Assembly (NCBI GenBank): GCA_947373945.1
Contig: CANBZV010000003.1
Location: forward strand, 1-39,862
Direction of reading: 5' to 3'
Source: Moraxellaceae bacterium
GTDB lineage: Bacteria; Pseudomonadota; Gammaproteobacteria; Pseudomonadales; Moraxellaceae
DNA: 39,862 nt
How positions within the stretch are numbered: position 1 is the stretch's first letter; each line of letters begins with the position of its first letter. The translations under genes were made by a program, and so were the position numbers. Shown in pieces: positions 30,063 through 39,862 of the stretch. The notes below the pieces were generated by a model. That model worked only from the letters and a program-made list of their open reading frames with translations. It made no database searches and had not been told where the DNA came from.

Positions 30063-32132
30063 ATGGTTGCTGAACCTGTTATTGATCTAAATAATCCTGA
30101 TTATTATTTAAACCGTGAGCTGAGTATTTTGGATTTCCATTTGCGTGTCCTGGAGCAAGCTGTTGATCCTTTACACCCATTGTTGGAGCGTTTGAATTTT
30201 TTATTGATTTTTAGTCGCAATTTAGATGAGTTTTTTGAAATTCGGGTGGCGGGTTTATTACAGCAGTTATTATTTGATCAGGCGATTACTTCCTCGGATG
30301 GCATGCTGGTACAAGATGTCCTGAAGAAAATTTCTGATATCTGTCATCGCGCCGTTGAAAAACAATATCGTATTTTAAATGAGGATTTATTGCCTGCGCT
30401 GGCCGCTGAAAATATCCGTTTCTTGAAGCGTGATGAGCTCAATGAAGTGCAGGCCGCTTGGGTAAAACAGTATTTCCGTGAGCAAGTATTGCCGGTATTA
30501 ACGCCAATTAGCCTTGATCCTGCGCATCCCTTTCCTCGCTTAGTGAATAAAAGTCTTAATTTTATTGTCTCTTTAGAAGGCAAAGATGCTTTTGGCCGTC
30601 AAATTTCGCTTGCCGTAGTGCCGGCACCTCGGTCTTTGCCTCGTGTTGTCCGGTTGCCCGATGAGTTAACTAATGGCGGCGATCAGCACGTGTTGTTATC
30701 CGCCATTATTCATGAGCATGTTACTGAGCTATTTCCAGGCATGGTGGCAACAGGTTGCTATCAATTTAGGGTGACGCGTAATGCCGACTTAACGGTCGAT
30801 GAAGATGCGGATGATTTGGCGTTAGCGTTAAAGGGTGGGTTATTTTCGCGTCGCTTTGGTAAAGCGGTGCGTTTAGAGGTAACAGATAATTGCCCGCGCC
30901 TGATTATTGATTATTTGTTGCGCAAATTTAACCTGAAAGAAGATGCGTTATATCGTGTTAATGGGCCGGTCAATTTAGCGCGTTTGTTGTCTAATTTTAA
31001 TCGGCCGCGTTTGCGTTATGTGCCATTCACGCCGACCACACCGACAATTTTGCAGAAGTCAGAAAGTGTCTTTGAAGCACTGAAAAAACAGGATGTATTA
31101 TTGCATCATCCGTTTGAGTCTTTTAATCCAGTGATTAATTTTTTGCGTGAAGCGGCACACGATCCGCAAGTACTAGCCATTAAGCAGACTCTGTATAGAA
31201 CGGGTGCGGATTCTGAAATTGTCCAAATTCTGTCTGAAGCGGCGCGTAACGGTAAAGAGGTGACTGCCGTTATTGAGTTACGAGCGCGTTTTGATGAAGA
31301 GTCCAATATTGCCGTTGCTAATAAATTGCAGGAGGCGGGTGCGATCGTGGTGTATGGTATTGTCGGTTATAAGACCCATGCCAAAATGATTCTGGTGGTG
31401 CGTCGCGAAGATAATAAACTGCATCGTTATGTGCATTTGGGGACTGGAAATTATCATGCCGTAACCGCACGTATTTATACCGATTATGGCTTGATGAGTG
31501 CCAATGCCGATCTGTGCGAAGACGTCCATAAAATCTTTCAAGAACTGACGGGCATGGGCAAAACGGCTAAATTAAAGAAATTACTCCACGCGCCATTTAC
31601 GCTACATGCGCAATTGATGGCTTCTATCGAGCAAGAAATTCAATTTGCCAAAGCAGGTAAGCCTGCGCATATTATTATCAAAGTCAATGCCTTAACCGAA
31701 AAGCAGCTTATGCAAGCGTTGTATAGAGCATCAATGGCGGGCGTCAAAGTGGATTTGATTATACGTTCGATTTGTTGTTTAAGGCCCAATCTAAAAGGCA
31801 TTTCGGAGAATATTCATGTCCGTTCAATTGTTGGTCGCTTTTTAGAGCACACACGAGTGTTTTGTTTTTCTAATGATGGTGATTTGAAAATTTATTGCTC
31901 CAGTGCCGACTGGATGGATAGAAACTTATTTTCTCGGGTTGAAGCGTGTTTCCCCGTTGATGATCCTGTATTAAAAAAACGGATCTATAAAGATGGTTTG
32001 TTAAATTATCTTGCCGATAATCAATTAGCATGGGAACTGCAAGCAGATGGTTCATGGGTGCGCGTGCAGACAGCTCAAGCCGCGCCGTATCAATCACAAA
32101 ATGTGTTGCTGGAGAAACTGGCTAAGATATAA
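30063..32132 (+). CDS. ppk1: Polyphosphate kinase 1
   Basis: [69 protein letters not shown]. Confidence 0.97.
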   Translation: MVAEPVIDLNNPDYYLNRELSILDFHLRVLEQAVDPLHPLLERLNFLLIFSRNLDEFFEIRVAGLLQQLLFDQAITSSDGMLVQDVLKKISDICHRAVEKQYRILNEDLLPALAAENIRFLKRDELNEVQAAWVKQYFREQVLPVLTPISLDPAHPFPRLVNKSLNFIVSLEGKDAFGRQISLAVVPAPRSLPRVVRLPDELTNGGDQHVLLSAIIHEHVTELFPGMVATGCYQFRVTRNADLTVDEDADDLALALKGGLFSRRFGKAVRLEVTDNCPRLIIDYLLRKFNLKEDALYRVNGPVNLARLLSNFNRPRLRYVPFTPTTPTILQKSESVFEALKKQDVLLHHPFESFNPVINFLREAAHDPQVLAIKQTLYRTGADSEIVQILSEAARNGKEVTAVIELRARFDEESNIAVANKLQEAGAIVVYGIVGYKTHAKMILVVRREDNKLHRYVHLGTGNYHAVTARIYTDYGLMSANADLCEDVHKIFQELTGMGKTAKLKKLLHAPFTLHAQLMASIEQEIQFAKAGKPAHIIIKVNALTEKQLMQALYRASMAGVKVDLIIRSICCLRPNLKGISENIHVRSIVGRFLEHTRVFCFSNDGDLKIYCSSADWMDRNLFSRVEACFPVDDPVLKKRIYKDGLLNYLADNQLAWELQADGSWVRVQTAQAAPYQSQNVLLEKLAKI

Positions 32133-32152
32133 CGACATACTTTTCTAATCAA

Positions 32153-32180
32153 AGGTCAGCCATTAACGCTGGCCTTTTTT
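32153..32180 (+). terminator. Intrinsic terminator after ppk1
   Basis: AGGTCAGC-CATTAAC-GCTGGCCTTTTTT with one G-U pair. Confidence 0.75.
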
Positions 32181-32205
32181 GTTGCGTATGCGTGCTTTAC
32201 AAAGG

Positions 32206-32228
32206 CTAATGATAACGATTATCATTAG
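32206..32228. promoter_or_regulatory. Fur-box-like operator
   Basis: CTAATGATAA-CGA-TTATCATTAG: 10-bp perfect inverted repeat; contains TGATAACGATTATCA, close to the Fur 7-1-7 core TGATAATnATTATCA; 26 nt upstream of the peroxidase ATG. Confidence 0.75.
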
Positions 32229-32254
32229 GCTTATGATTTGTAAGGTGGTGGCTT

Positions 32255-33364
32255 ATGATAGCGCGTTGGTTGAGTTTCCCGTTATTGGCAATGGCGTTAG
32301 CCGGGTGTTTGCCTGAACAGAATAGTCGCTCGGCTGCAGCCACGACAACCGACCCTACACCCGCAAAAATGATTGCTTTAGGCGAAGCGTTATTTAATGA
32401 CACTCAATTGTCGAGTCAACAAAATCAATCATGTGGCACGTGCCACGACAAAAACGTCGCTTTTTCCGATCCTGATAAAACTATTCCCGTTTCCAAAGGT
32501 TCGGAGCCGAGTTTGTTTGGCACACGCAACACACCTAGTATTGCTTATAACGCGCTGACTCCAACCTTGGCGTTTAATAGCGAAGAAGGTTTATGGATTG
32601 GCGGTTTATTCCTTGATGGTCGCGTTAATACGTTGGAAGAGCAGGCGCAAAAACCGTTTCTTAACCCTAAAGAAATGAATAACGCCAATGCTGATGAAGT
32701 GATCTCGCGTTTACGCACGAGTCCGACGGCCAATCTTTTTCTTGAAGTGTTTGGTGGTGCTTCGTTGGATATGGGGCAAGAAAGCCAAGCGTTCGACAAT
32801 GTGGCAAAAGCCATCGCTGCGTTTGAGCGTACGCCCGAATTCAGCCCATTCAGTTCGAAGTTCGACTTGTATTTACAAGGCAAAGCTCAATTTACCGCCC
32901 AAGAAACCGAAGGTATGAGCCTGTTTATTCGTGCTGATAAGGGTAATTGTGCGGCTTGTCATGTCATGGCGGGCACTAGCAGTCAACCCACGTTATTTAC
33001 CGATTTTACCTACGACAATATTGGCGTGCCACGTAATCCTGATCGCCGTTTTTTTGCCGCTGATTTTGTTGATGATGCGTTAATGACGACAGTAAGTGAC
33101 CCCGCGTTACGCGGTAAGTTTAAAGTGGCCAGCTTGCGTAATGTCGCGAAAACAGCGCCTTATATGCACAATGGGGTTTTCCCATCCTTACGGCAAGTAG
33201 TTGAATTTTATAATACTCGGGATACTGACCCACAGCGTTGGGGTGAGGCCGAAGTACCGGCAACGGTCAATCATGATGAACTGGGCAATCTTAAACTCAG
33301 TGACCATGAAATCGATGCCATTGTCGCTTTTTTAAACACCTTGTCTGATGGTTATCAGCCTTAA
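32255..33364 (+). CDS. Di-heme cytochrome c peroxidase family lipoprotein (MauG/CcpA-like)
   Basis: Lipobox LAGC; two CxxCH motifs (CGTCHD, CAACHV); FGTRNTPSIAYNA, LRNVAKTAPYMHNGVFPSLRQVVEFYN. Confidence 0.9.
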   Translation: MIARWLSFPLLAMALAGCLPEQNSRSAAATTTDPTPAKMIALGEALFNDTQLSSQQNQSCGTCHDKNVAFSDPDKTIPVSKGSEPSLFGTRNTPSIAYNALTPTLAFNSEEGLWIGGLFLDGRVNTLEEQAQKPFLNPKEMNNANADEVISRLRTSPTANLFLEVFGGASLDMGQESQAFDNVAKAIAAFERTPEFSPFSSKFDLYLQGKAQFTAQETEGMSLFIRADKGNCAACHVMAGTSSQPTLFTDFTYDNIGVPRNPDRRFFAADFVDDALMTTVSDPALRGKFKVASLRNVAKTAPYMHNGVFPSLRQVVEFYNTRDTDPQRWGEAEVPATVNHDELGNLKLSDHEIDAIVAFLNTLSDGYQP

Positions 33365-33397
33365 TAATCTGTTTTTTCTTTATGTGGAGTATCGCCT

Positions 33398-34573
33398 GTG
33401 TTACGTCCTCTTTTAACTAGCCTTGCATTGGCTGTTGCTTTTAATTCAATGGCTTTTGCTGATTCTGTCGATGATTTGCGTGCGGAGTTGGCGCGTCAAA
33501 AAGCGCAAATTGCCTCACAACAAGCCCAGCTAGAAAGCTTGGCATCTGCTGTTGAAAACCAAAGTAAAGTAACTGGAAGTGTCAATAGCGCGACCAATGT
33601 CGGCTTTTATGGTGAGGTGCATTACAACAGTTTTAAAGAGCCTGATGCGGCGATTGGTAAAAACAATATCCATTTGCATCGTGCGGTGATTTTGCTGAAT
33701 CATGCTTTTAGCGACGACTTACATTTCTATAGTGAGTTTGAGTTTGAAGGCGCGGCTGATACGACTGAGATTGAAACCGAGGTCGAACAAGCCTTTATTG
33801 ATTGGCGAGTGCATCCAAAGGTGTCGTTGAACATTGGCCAGTTTTTAATTCCTGTGGGTTTGCTGAATGAAACGCATGAACCAAACGTCTTTTATGGCGT
33901 GGAACGTAACCCAGTTGAAGAGTTGATTATTCCGGCAACCTGGTGGGAGAAGGGCGTGATGGTGCGTGCGTTGCCTGCTGAAGGTTTGGCGGTAGATTTC
34001 GCCGTCCATAATGGTTTGCGTGGTGATGTTAATGCTTTGGGCGGTGCCGATGGCTTGCGTGAGTTCCGGCAAGAGTTTGGTGGCGCTCGTGCTGAAGACT
34101 TAGCGTACACATTGCGCGTTAAATATAATGGTATCAATGGCTTGGAGTTAGGCGTCACAGCGCAGCGCCAAGACAATATTACCCAAAGCACAGACTTGCT
34201 GGTTGGCGGTAAAGCACCAGCAACCTTGCTCGAAGCCCACGCCGATTGGCATTGGCAGGGCGTAGGTGTACGCGCGTTGTTCACGCAATGGGATATTGAT
34301 AACGATGTTGCTAAGGCGATTGGCGCTGACAAAATGCAAGGTTTTTATGTGGAGCCATCTTACCGTGTCAACGACAAAGTGGGCGTCTTTGCCCGTTATA
34401 ACGACTGGAATACGGCTGCCAATGCAGTGGGTAAAGATGACGATAAACAGACCAATGTTGGTGTCAATTACTGGATTGAACCCCGTGTCGTCTTAAAAGC
34501 GGATCTGCAAAATACCAATAAGCCCGATAATGAAGGTGATGGTTTTAACTTAGGTGTTGGTTTGAGCTTCTAG
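33398..34573 (+). CDS. Porin with N-terminal coiled coil (OprO/OprP- or DcaP-like)
   Basis: Signal peptide, DDLRAELARQKAQIASQQAQLESLASAVE coiled coil, FYGEVHYNSF..., beta-strand pattern, terminal NLGVGLSF ending in Phe. Confidence 0.82.
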   Translation: MLRPLLTSLALAVAFNSMAFADSVDDLRAELARQKAQIASQQAQLESLASAVENQSKVTGSVNSATNVGFYGEVHYNSFKEPDAAIGKNNIHLHRAVILLNHAFSDDLHFYSEFEFEGAADTTEIETEVEQAFIDWRVHPKVSLNIGQFLIPVGLLNETHEPNVFYGVERNPVEELIIPATWWEKGVMVRALPAEGLAVDFAVHNGLRGDVNALGGADGLREFRQEFGGARAEDLAYTLRVKYNGINGLELGVTAQRQDNITQSTDLLVGGKAPATLLEAHADWHWQGVGVRALFTQWDIDNDVAKAIGADKMQGFYVEPSYRVNDKVGVFARYNDWNTAANAVGKDDDKQTNVGVNYWIEPRVVLKADLQNTNKPDNEGDGFNLGVGLSF

Positions 34574-34593
34574 GCTAAGTTAGCCGCTTACAT

Positions 34594-34624
34594 AAAAAAG
34601 CAGACGTAATGTCTGCTTTTTTTA
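34594..34624. terminator. Bidirectional intrinsic terminator
   Basis: AAAAAAGCAGAC-GTAAT-GTCTGCTTTTTTT between convergent genes. Confidence 0.88.
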
Positions 34625-34632
34625 TGTTCATT

Positions 34633-35502
34633 TTAGCCCAAAAATAAATTAACCGCTTCAGCGACCGCCGCAGGATCTTCCAATTGCGGGTAATGCCCTA
34701 ATTGATGCAGCCATTGTAATTTGGCCGTTGGGATCTCGCGCGTGAGTTTCTCGGCAATAGCTGCTACAGCGACTGGGTCTTTTTTGCCCCATAAAATCAA
34801 CACCGGAATGTCCAGTCGTGTCAGTGGCGGCAGCCAACGATGAGCAAAACGATAACGTTCTTCAATATAACTAATGGTTTGCGCTAACCGTGCTTTGCCT
34901 TGGCGATAACACAATAACGCCCACATTGCGTCCAACTCGTCATTAAGTACAGGTTTGGCAATAATCTTTTTTAATTGCGCTTTGAACGTCAGTTTGGATG
35001 ATAAACGGGCAAAAAAAGTGGCTAATGGTGAGCGCAACATTTGCTGCGATGGTGTTAGATGGGCCAATTCAATGTGGACACTGCCGTTCATCAGCAGTAC
35101 TGATTGAATGCTCATGCGTAACAGTTGTCGCTCGCGTCGTGCCAATAACTCGCAAGTGACGCTGGTGCCCATATCATGAGCAATAATTTTGACCCGTTTG
35201 ATGCCCAATTGTTTAATTAACATTTCAACAATATCGGCTTGCTCAAAAAGTGAAAAGCTGTGGTTCTTGGGTTTAGATGACAGGCCAAAGCCCAGAAAAT
35301 CTAAGCAGATAATACGTTTATCATCACCTAATAGCGGAATGACGGTGTGCCAGTCATAAGAGCTAGACGGAAAACCATGCAGCAATAATACGGCATCGGA
35401 GTTCCGTGGGCCGATATCGCGATAAAAAATATCAAAGCCCGCTATTTGGACGTAGTGACCGCGTGTTTGCCAAGCGGCAACTGAGGCAGGTAATTTGCTC
35501 AT
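34633..35502 (-). CDS. Alpha/beta fold hydrolase
   Basis: LLLHGFPSSSYDWHTVIPLL, DFLGFGLSSKP, HDMGTS, and late LHQLGHYPQLEDP motifs. Confidence 0.9.
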   Translation of the reverse strand: MSKLPASVAAWQTRGHYVQIAGFDIFYRDIGPRNSDAVLLLHGFPSSSYDWHTVIPLLGDDKRIICLDFLGFGLSSKPKNHSFSLFEQADIVEMLIKQLGIKRVKIIAHDMGTSVTCELLARRERQLLRMSIQSVLLMNGSVHIELAHLTPSQQMLRSPLATFFARLSSKLTFKAQLKKIIAKPVLNDELDAMWALLCYRQGKARLAQTISYIEERYRFAHRWLPPLTRLDIPVLILWGKKDPVAVAAIAEKLTREIPTAKLQWLHQLGHYPQLEDPAAVAEAVNLFLG

Positions 35503-35510
35503 GCCAATTC

Positions 35511-37013
35511 CTATTTTACGGTTAGGCCAATCCCCCAAGCCTGCAAATAGTCACATTCTTCATCTAAGTCAGCTTGTGTTAATGGGTGCGTTGCCAGCCA
35601 GCCTTCAGGAAACTGTAGGGTAAATTGCAGGCCGTCACTGTACAGTTTAATGTCGGGTAGTGGTGTAGCGCTGCGGCTATGGTGTAGCAATACCGCTAAA
35701 CGTAGCAAGACACAGACATAAAATAGCGACAAACTGCCACTTTTGATCAGTTGCAGTTTTTGTTCCTCGCGCACTTTACGGCGATGACAACCGACTAATA
35801 ATGATAGTTTTTCTTGGTCGGCGTGAGAGAAGCCTGCGACATCGGAGTATTGGACTAAATATGCCCCGTGCTTATGGTAGCTGCTATGTGATATTGCCAA
35901 ACCAATTTCGTGCAAAAGGGCAGAGCGCCGCAATAAATCTTGATCTTCTTCATCCAAGTGCAGAGGGTAAATCACTTGCTGCAACAATATTTCGGCAGTT
36001 TTAGCCACGCGATGGGCTTGCTGACTATCGACGTGATGGCGTGCTAACAACGCTTGGGCGCTGCGGTCGCGAATATCCTCATGGCTAAAGCGGCCAAGCA
36101 TATCGTAGAGTACACCTTCACGCAGTGCGCCGTCGGAGTAGGTCATTGTTTCGAGTTCTAATTCGTCAAAAACCGCCTGCACAATGGCATAACCAGCGGG
36201 CAGAATTGCGCGTCGGTCGTCTTTCAAGCCGTTGATATTTAAGTCGGCTACATGTTTAAAGCTTAGAATTTTTTCTCTCAGTAGTTTTAAGCCTTCACGA
36301 GTCATAAAACCGTCGCTATCGGTCCAACCATTTTGTGCCATAATTTGACGGGCTGCTTTAATGGTGCCGCTGGAGCCGACGACAGATTGCCAGCCTAAGT
36401 CGCGATACTGATTAGCAATAGCCATGACTTCCTGACGGGCAGCCATCGTTGCTTTGTCGATGGCTTTAGCAGTGATATGGCCATCCTGAAAGAAGCGTTG
36501 GGTATACGCGACACAGCCCATTTGTAACGACTCAGTGGCTAGAGGTTCAAAATTTTCGCCAATAATAAACTCCGTCGAGCCGCCGCCAATATCGACCACC
36601 AAGCGCCGTCCTGCATCAGCCATGGTGTGGGAGACGCCTAGATAGATTAAGCGGGCTTCTTCGCGCCCAGCGACAATCTCAATGCGCTTTTTTAGGATTC
36701 GTTCGGCTTGTTCGATAAAAGCACTGGCGTTATTGGCTTGGCGTAAGGCATTGGTGGCGACAATACGCAGCCGTTTTAGTGGAATGGCTTGCAAGCGCTG
36801 GGCAAAACGCGCCAAACAGGCGAGAGCTCGTGCTTGCGCGTCGACAGTGAGATTGTTGTCTTTATCAAAGCCAGCGCCGAGTTGCACTTTTTCTGACAGG
36901 CTATCAACACGACGGACTTCGCCATGATCTAAGCGGGCAATCGCTAAGTGAAAGCTGTTGGAACCTAAATCAATGGCGGCTAATAAGCTATCTTCGGGTA
37001 AACTGCGGTTCAT
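35511..37013 (-). CDS. ppx: Exopolyphosphatase (Ppx/GppA family)
   Basis: AAIDLGSNSFHLAIARL, VDIGGGSTEFIIG, GSSGTIKAARQI, C-terminal HD-like region. Confidence 0.94.
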   Translation of the reverse strand: MNRSLPEDSLLAAIDLGSNSFHLAIARLDHGEVRRVDSLSEKVQLGAGFDKDNNLTVDAQARALACLARFAQRLQAIPLKRLRIVATNALRQANNASAFIEQAERILKKRIEIVAGREEARLIYLGVSHTMADAGRRLVVDIGGGSTEFIIGENFEPLATESLQMGCVAYTQRFFQDGHITAKAIDKATMAARQEVMAIANQYRDLGWQSVVGSSGTIKAARQIMAQNGWTDSDGFMTREGLKLLREKILSFKHVADLNINGLKDDRRAILPAGYAIVQAVFDELELETMTYSDGALREGVLYDMLGRFSHEDIRDRSAQALLARHHVDSQQAHRVAKTAEILLQQVIYPLHLDEEDQDLLRRSALLHEIGLAISHSSYHKHGAYLVQYSDVAGFSHADQEKLSLLVGCHRRKVREEQKLQLIKSGSLSLFYVCVLLRLAVLLHHSRSATPLPDIKLYSDGLQFTLQFPEGWLATHPLTQADLDEECDYLQAWGIGLTVK

Positions 37014-37326
37014 GCCTTGTCCTATGTCAATGTCAGATCGATCCTGATATTGTTTGTCAGCGATATATGTATTGGTAGCCAAATGCTTTTATACTTGTAA
37101 AAGCCAGACTAACCCCCATATTGGGAAAGTCTTGAAAGTTTATGACTGTGATATAACAGCTTTATGATGTTAAAAAAATAGGGCTAACGCAAAACAGCGT
37201 GTTAATAGCGTGTTGAATGCAAAAAAATTGTGCGAACAGTTTATGCCAGCAATTTAGCTATGACCGTATTGGTCCTGACCAGGCGTAAAGCTGCTATTAT
37301 TACCCTTTATCTATTTGGAGATGCTC

Positions 37327-37656
37327 ATGGCTAGTCCATTGATTGTGAATACGACAGATGCTCAATTTGAAGCAGACGTATTAAATGCCGATGTCGCGGT
37401 CTTGGTTGACTACTGGGCACCTTGGTGTGGTCCTTGTAAAATGATTGCGCCTATTCTGGATGAGTTGGCCAGTGAGTACGATGGTCGCGTCAAAATCGTC
37501 AAAGTGAATGTTGACGAAAATCCGGCAACTGCTCAAAAATTCGGCGTTCGAGGCATTCCAACGCTCAGTTTGTTCAAAGGTGGGCAAATTGCAGCAACAA
37601 AAGTGGGTGCTTTGGCAAAATCCCAATTGACAGCCTTTTTAGATTCCAATATATAA
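37327..37656 (+). CDS. trxA: Thioredoxin 1
   Basis: [29 protein letters not shown] active site; [15 protein letters not shown]. Confidence 0.96.
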   Translation: MASPLIVNTTDAQFEADVLNADVAVLVDYWAPWCGPCKMIAPILDELASEYDGRVKIVKVNVDENPATAQKFGVRGIPTLSLFKGGQIAATKVGALAKSQLTAFLDSNI

Positions 37657-37665
37657 TACACCTCC

Positions 37666-37696
37666 AAGGCGACTGTTATTCTTTAAGTCGCCTTTT
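37666..37696 (+). terminator. Intrinsic terminator after trxA
   Basis: AAGGCGAC ... GTCGCCTTTT, 8-bp stem. Confidence 0.75.
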
Positions 37697-37844
37697 CGTC
37701 CGACGCAAGCCGCTCTGATAGGCAATATCAAACACAAAACCTTGTCTACAGCGCAACTAATATCCCCCAAGATTGTAAACGTATTGGTTGACGACGGCGG
37801 TGTGCGAGCATTTTTCGCATTCTCTCTTTTGCAGCATCCTCTCT

Positions 37845-39107
37845 ATGAACCTGACCGAACTTAAAAAGAAACCCATCGCTGAATTGGTACAAATCGCGGA
37901 ACACATGAGCCTAGACAGCATGGCTCGGAACCGTAAACAAGACGTCATCTTTGCTATTTTGAAGCGCCATGCAATGAATGGCGAAGAGATCTATGGTGAT
38001 GGTGTACTAGAAATTCTAAGCGATGGCTTTGGTTTCTTACGTTCCTCCGAAGGTTCGTATTTGGCCGGCCCTGACGATATTTACGTTAGTCCGTCGCAAA
38101 TACGCCGCTTCAATTTACGTACTGGCGATACTATTGCCGGCACCATTCGTCCGCCTAAAGAAGGCGAGCGCTATTTTGCCTTGTTGAAAGTGAATCACAT
38201 CAACTACGATTCACCGGAAAATGCCCGTAATAAAATCCTCTTTGAAAACTTGACGCCGTTATTCCCCACGTCCCGTTTGATTCTGGAGTTGGGTAATGGC
38301 TCGACTGAAGATCTAACCGCGCGTGTTATTGATTTGGTCGCTCCGATTGGTAAGGGCCAGCGCTCATTGATTGTGGCGCCGCCAAAAGCCGGTAAAACCA
38401 TTCTCTTACAGAATATTGCGCATTCGATTGCCCGTAATAATCCTGAAGTACATTTGATTGTGCTGCTGATTGACGAACGTCCCGAAGAAGTCACCGAAAT
38501 GATTCGCACCGTGCGTGGCGAAGTGGTTGCTTCGACCTTCGATGAGCCGCCAGCGCGTCACGTGCAAGTTGCCGAAATGGTCATCGAAAAAGCCAAGCGT
38601 TTGGTTGAACACAAAAAAGACGTGGTCATTCTGCTTGATTCGATTACTCGTTTAGCGCGTGCCTACAACACCGTGATTCCGTCGTCCGGCAAAGTATTGA
38701 CTGGTGGTGTCGATGCTCATGCCCTTGAACGTCCTAAGCGTTTCTTTGGTGCTGCGCGTTCAATTGAAGAAGGCGGTTCGTTAACCATTATTGCTACGGC
38801 ATTGGTGGAAACTGGCTCAAAAATGGACGAAGTGATCTTTGAAGAATTCAAGGGTACGGGTAACCATGAAGTGCATTTGGATCGTCGTATTGCTGAGAAG
38901 CGTGTGTTTCCAGCGATCAACATCAAAAAGTCGGGGACACGCCGTGAAGAGCGCTTGATGCCCGATGATGAGTTGAAGAAAGTCTGGATTCTGCGCAAGA
39001 TTCTGCATCCGATGGATGAAATCGCTGCTATTGAGTTCTTGCTCGACAAAATGAAAGACACCAAAACCAACGATGACTTCTTTGAAGCGATGAAGCGTAA
39101 ACAGTAG
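37845..39107 (+). CDS. rho: Transcription termination factor Rho
   Basis: [60 protein letters not shown] motifs. Confidence 0.97.
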   Translation: MNLTELKKKPIAELVQIAEHMSLDSMARNRKQDVIFAILKRHAMNGEEIYGDGVLEILSDGFGFLRSSEGSYLAGPDDIYVSPSQIRRFNLRTGDTIAGTIRPPKEGERYFALLKVNHINYDSPENARNKILFENLTPLFPTSRLILELGNGSTEDLTARVIDLVAPIGKGQRSLIVAPPKAGKTILLQNIAHSIARNNPEVHLIVLLIDERPEEVTEMIRTVRGEVVASTFDEPPARHVQVAEMVIEKAKRLVEHKKDVVILLDSITRLARAYNTVIPSSGKVLTGGVDAHALERPKRFFGAARSIEEGGSLTIIATALVETGSKMDEVIFEEFKGTGNHEVHLDRRIAEKRVFPAINIKKSGTRREERLMPDDELKKVWILRKILHPMDEIAAIEFLLDKMKDTKTNDDFFEAMKRKQ

Positions 39108-39124
39108 TTGGTGTTAGTTTGATT

Positions 39125-39163
39125 AAAAAGCCTCGTCAGGGTAACAGCTGACGGGGCTTTTTG
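39125..39163. terminator. Intrinsic terminator after rho
   Basis: AAAAAGCCTCGTCAG-GGTAACAG-CTGACGGGGCTTTTT with one G-U pair. Confidence 0.85.
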
Positions 39164-39167
39164 TTTC

Positions 39168-39227
39168 TGTAGGGGGCGGTTTTAACTGCCATCCATATAT
39201 TTGTAGGCGAATAAATTCGCCCCTACG
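39168..39227. repeat. REP/MITE-like palindromic element
   Basis: TGTAGGGGGCGGTTTTAACTGCC...TGTAGGCGAATAAATTCGCCCCTAC; nested inverted repeats with GTAGGGGCG/CGCCCCTAC ends. Confidence 0.5.
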
Positions 39228-39410
39228 AATGTGTGCGCATCTTCATTTTTTGATCTTACCCGCCACTTTTTTAACCTTTGACACCATAAACGCGATTATT
39301 GTCGGAAATTATCAATCATCAAGTATTGTTGCAACGTAAGATTGTCCTACAGTTTGGCTAAATAGGCTAAACGGTAGAATAACTTCTCTGGTGTAACGGG
39401 TAATCAGACT

Positions 39411-39862
39411 ATGAAAAAAACGTGTTTAAGTGCAGCAATCGCACTGGCAGTAATGGGCGTAGGGTCAGCTCATGCAACATTGGCCGATGGACAGCCGTAT
39501 ACAGTGAGTATGGATGCCAAAGGTTTTATGATTGACGGCCAGTACCGGTTGTTGCGTGGCGGCACGGTGCAATGGTTCAGGATTCCAAGTAGTGAATGGC
39601 GTGACCGTTTGGAGAAGTTCAAAGCCGCTGGTTTTAATACCGTCGATTTATATGTTGCGTGGAATGCCGTTGAGCCACGTGAAGGCGAGTTTAACTTTGC
39701 TAATCCTAACCTGCGCCAGTTTATTGGCTTGTGCAAAGAGTTGGGGTTGTATGTGTATTTGCGTCCCGGCCCTTACATTACCAATGAGATGGATGGGGGC
39801 GGTGTGCCGGCATGGTTGATGGCGAAATCGACGAAAAAAGATATCGCGGCCGATGGCAAGCC
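39411..39862 (+). CDS. Secreted glycoside hydrolase family 35-like beta-galactosidase, truncated at window end
   Basis: Open frame from 39411 with signal peptide MKKTCLSAAIALAVMGVGSAHA; IDGQYRLLRGGTVQWFRIPSSEWRDRLEKFKAAGFNTVDLYVAWNAVEPREGEFNF...LRPGPYITNEMDGGGVPAWLM. Missing from the ORF track because it has no stop in the window. Confidence 0.85.
   Translation, partial: MKKTCLSAAIALAVMGVGSAHATLADGQPYTVSMDAKGFMIDGQYRLLRGGTVQWFRIPSSEWRDRLEKFKAAGFNTVDLYVAWNAVEPREGEFNFANPNLRQFIGLCKELGLYVYLRPGPYITNEMDGGGVPAWLMAKSTKKDIAADGK

Overview
This 39.9 kb window is a gammaproteobacterial chromosome segment, Moraxellaceae-like by gene content (inference). It is mostly a conserved housekeeping block: yqgE-ruvX, yhbY/rlmE-ftsH-folP-glmM-tpiA-secG-tRNA-Leu(GAG)-tRNA-fMet-rimP-nusA-infB-rbfA-truB-rpsO-pnp, then mtgA, ppk, ppx, trxA and rho. 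Accessory parts are: (i) a partial FAD oxidoreductase translationally coupled to a DAPG/phloretin-hydrolase-like gene, followed by a convergent SDR; (ii) a 20.3-27.0 kb locus with a lipoprotein, an AdeT-like periplasmic protein and two tandem paralogous fused TRAP permeases, which I interpret as a TPAT-like (TatT/TatP/TatQM) transporter; (iii) a rhombosortase-like protease, a secreted START-domain protein and an orphan secreted protein; (iv) a di-heme peroxidase lipoprotein and porin preceded by a near-perfect Fur-box-like palindrome; (v) the start of a secreted GH35-like glycosidase next to a REP-like palindrome. The most interesting signals are the TRAP locus with its two diverged permeases, a pair of similar inverted-repeat elements in the rimP-nusA-infB operon, the Fur-like site, and an initiator tRNA with a U1-U72 mismatch. 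I saw no CRISPR array, no IS transposase and no recognisable defence system. All family assignments come from reading motifs; no searches were run.
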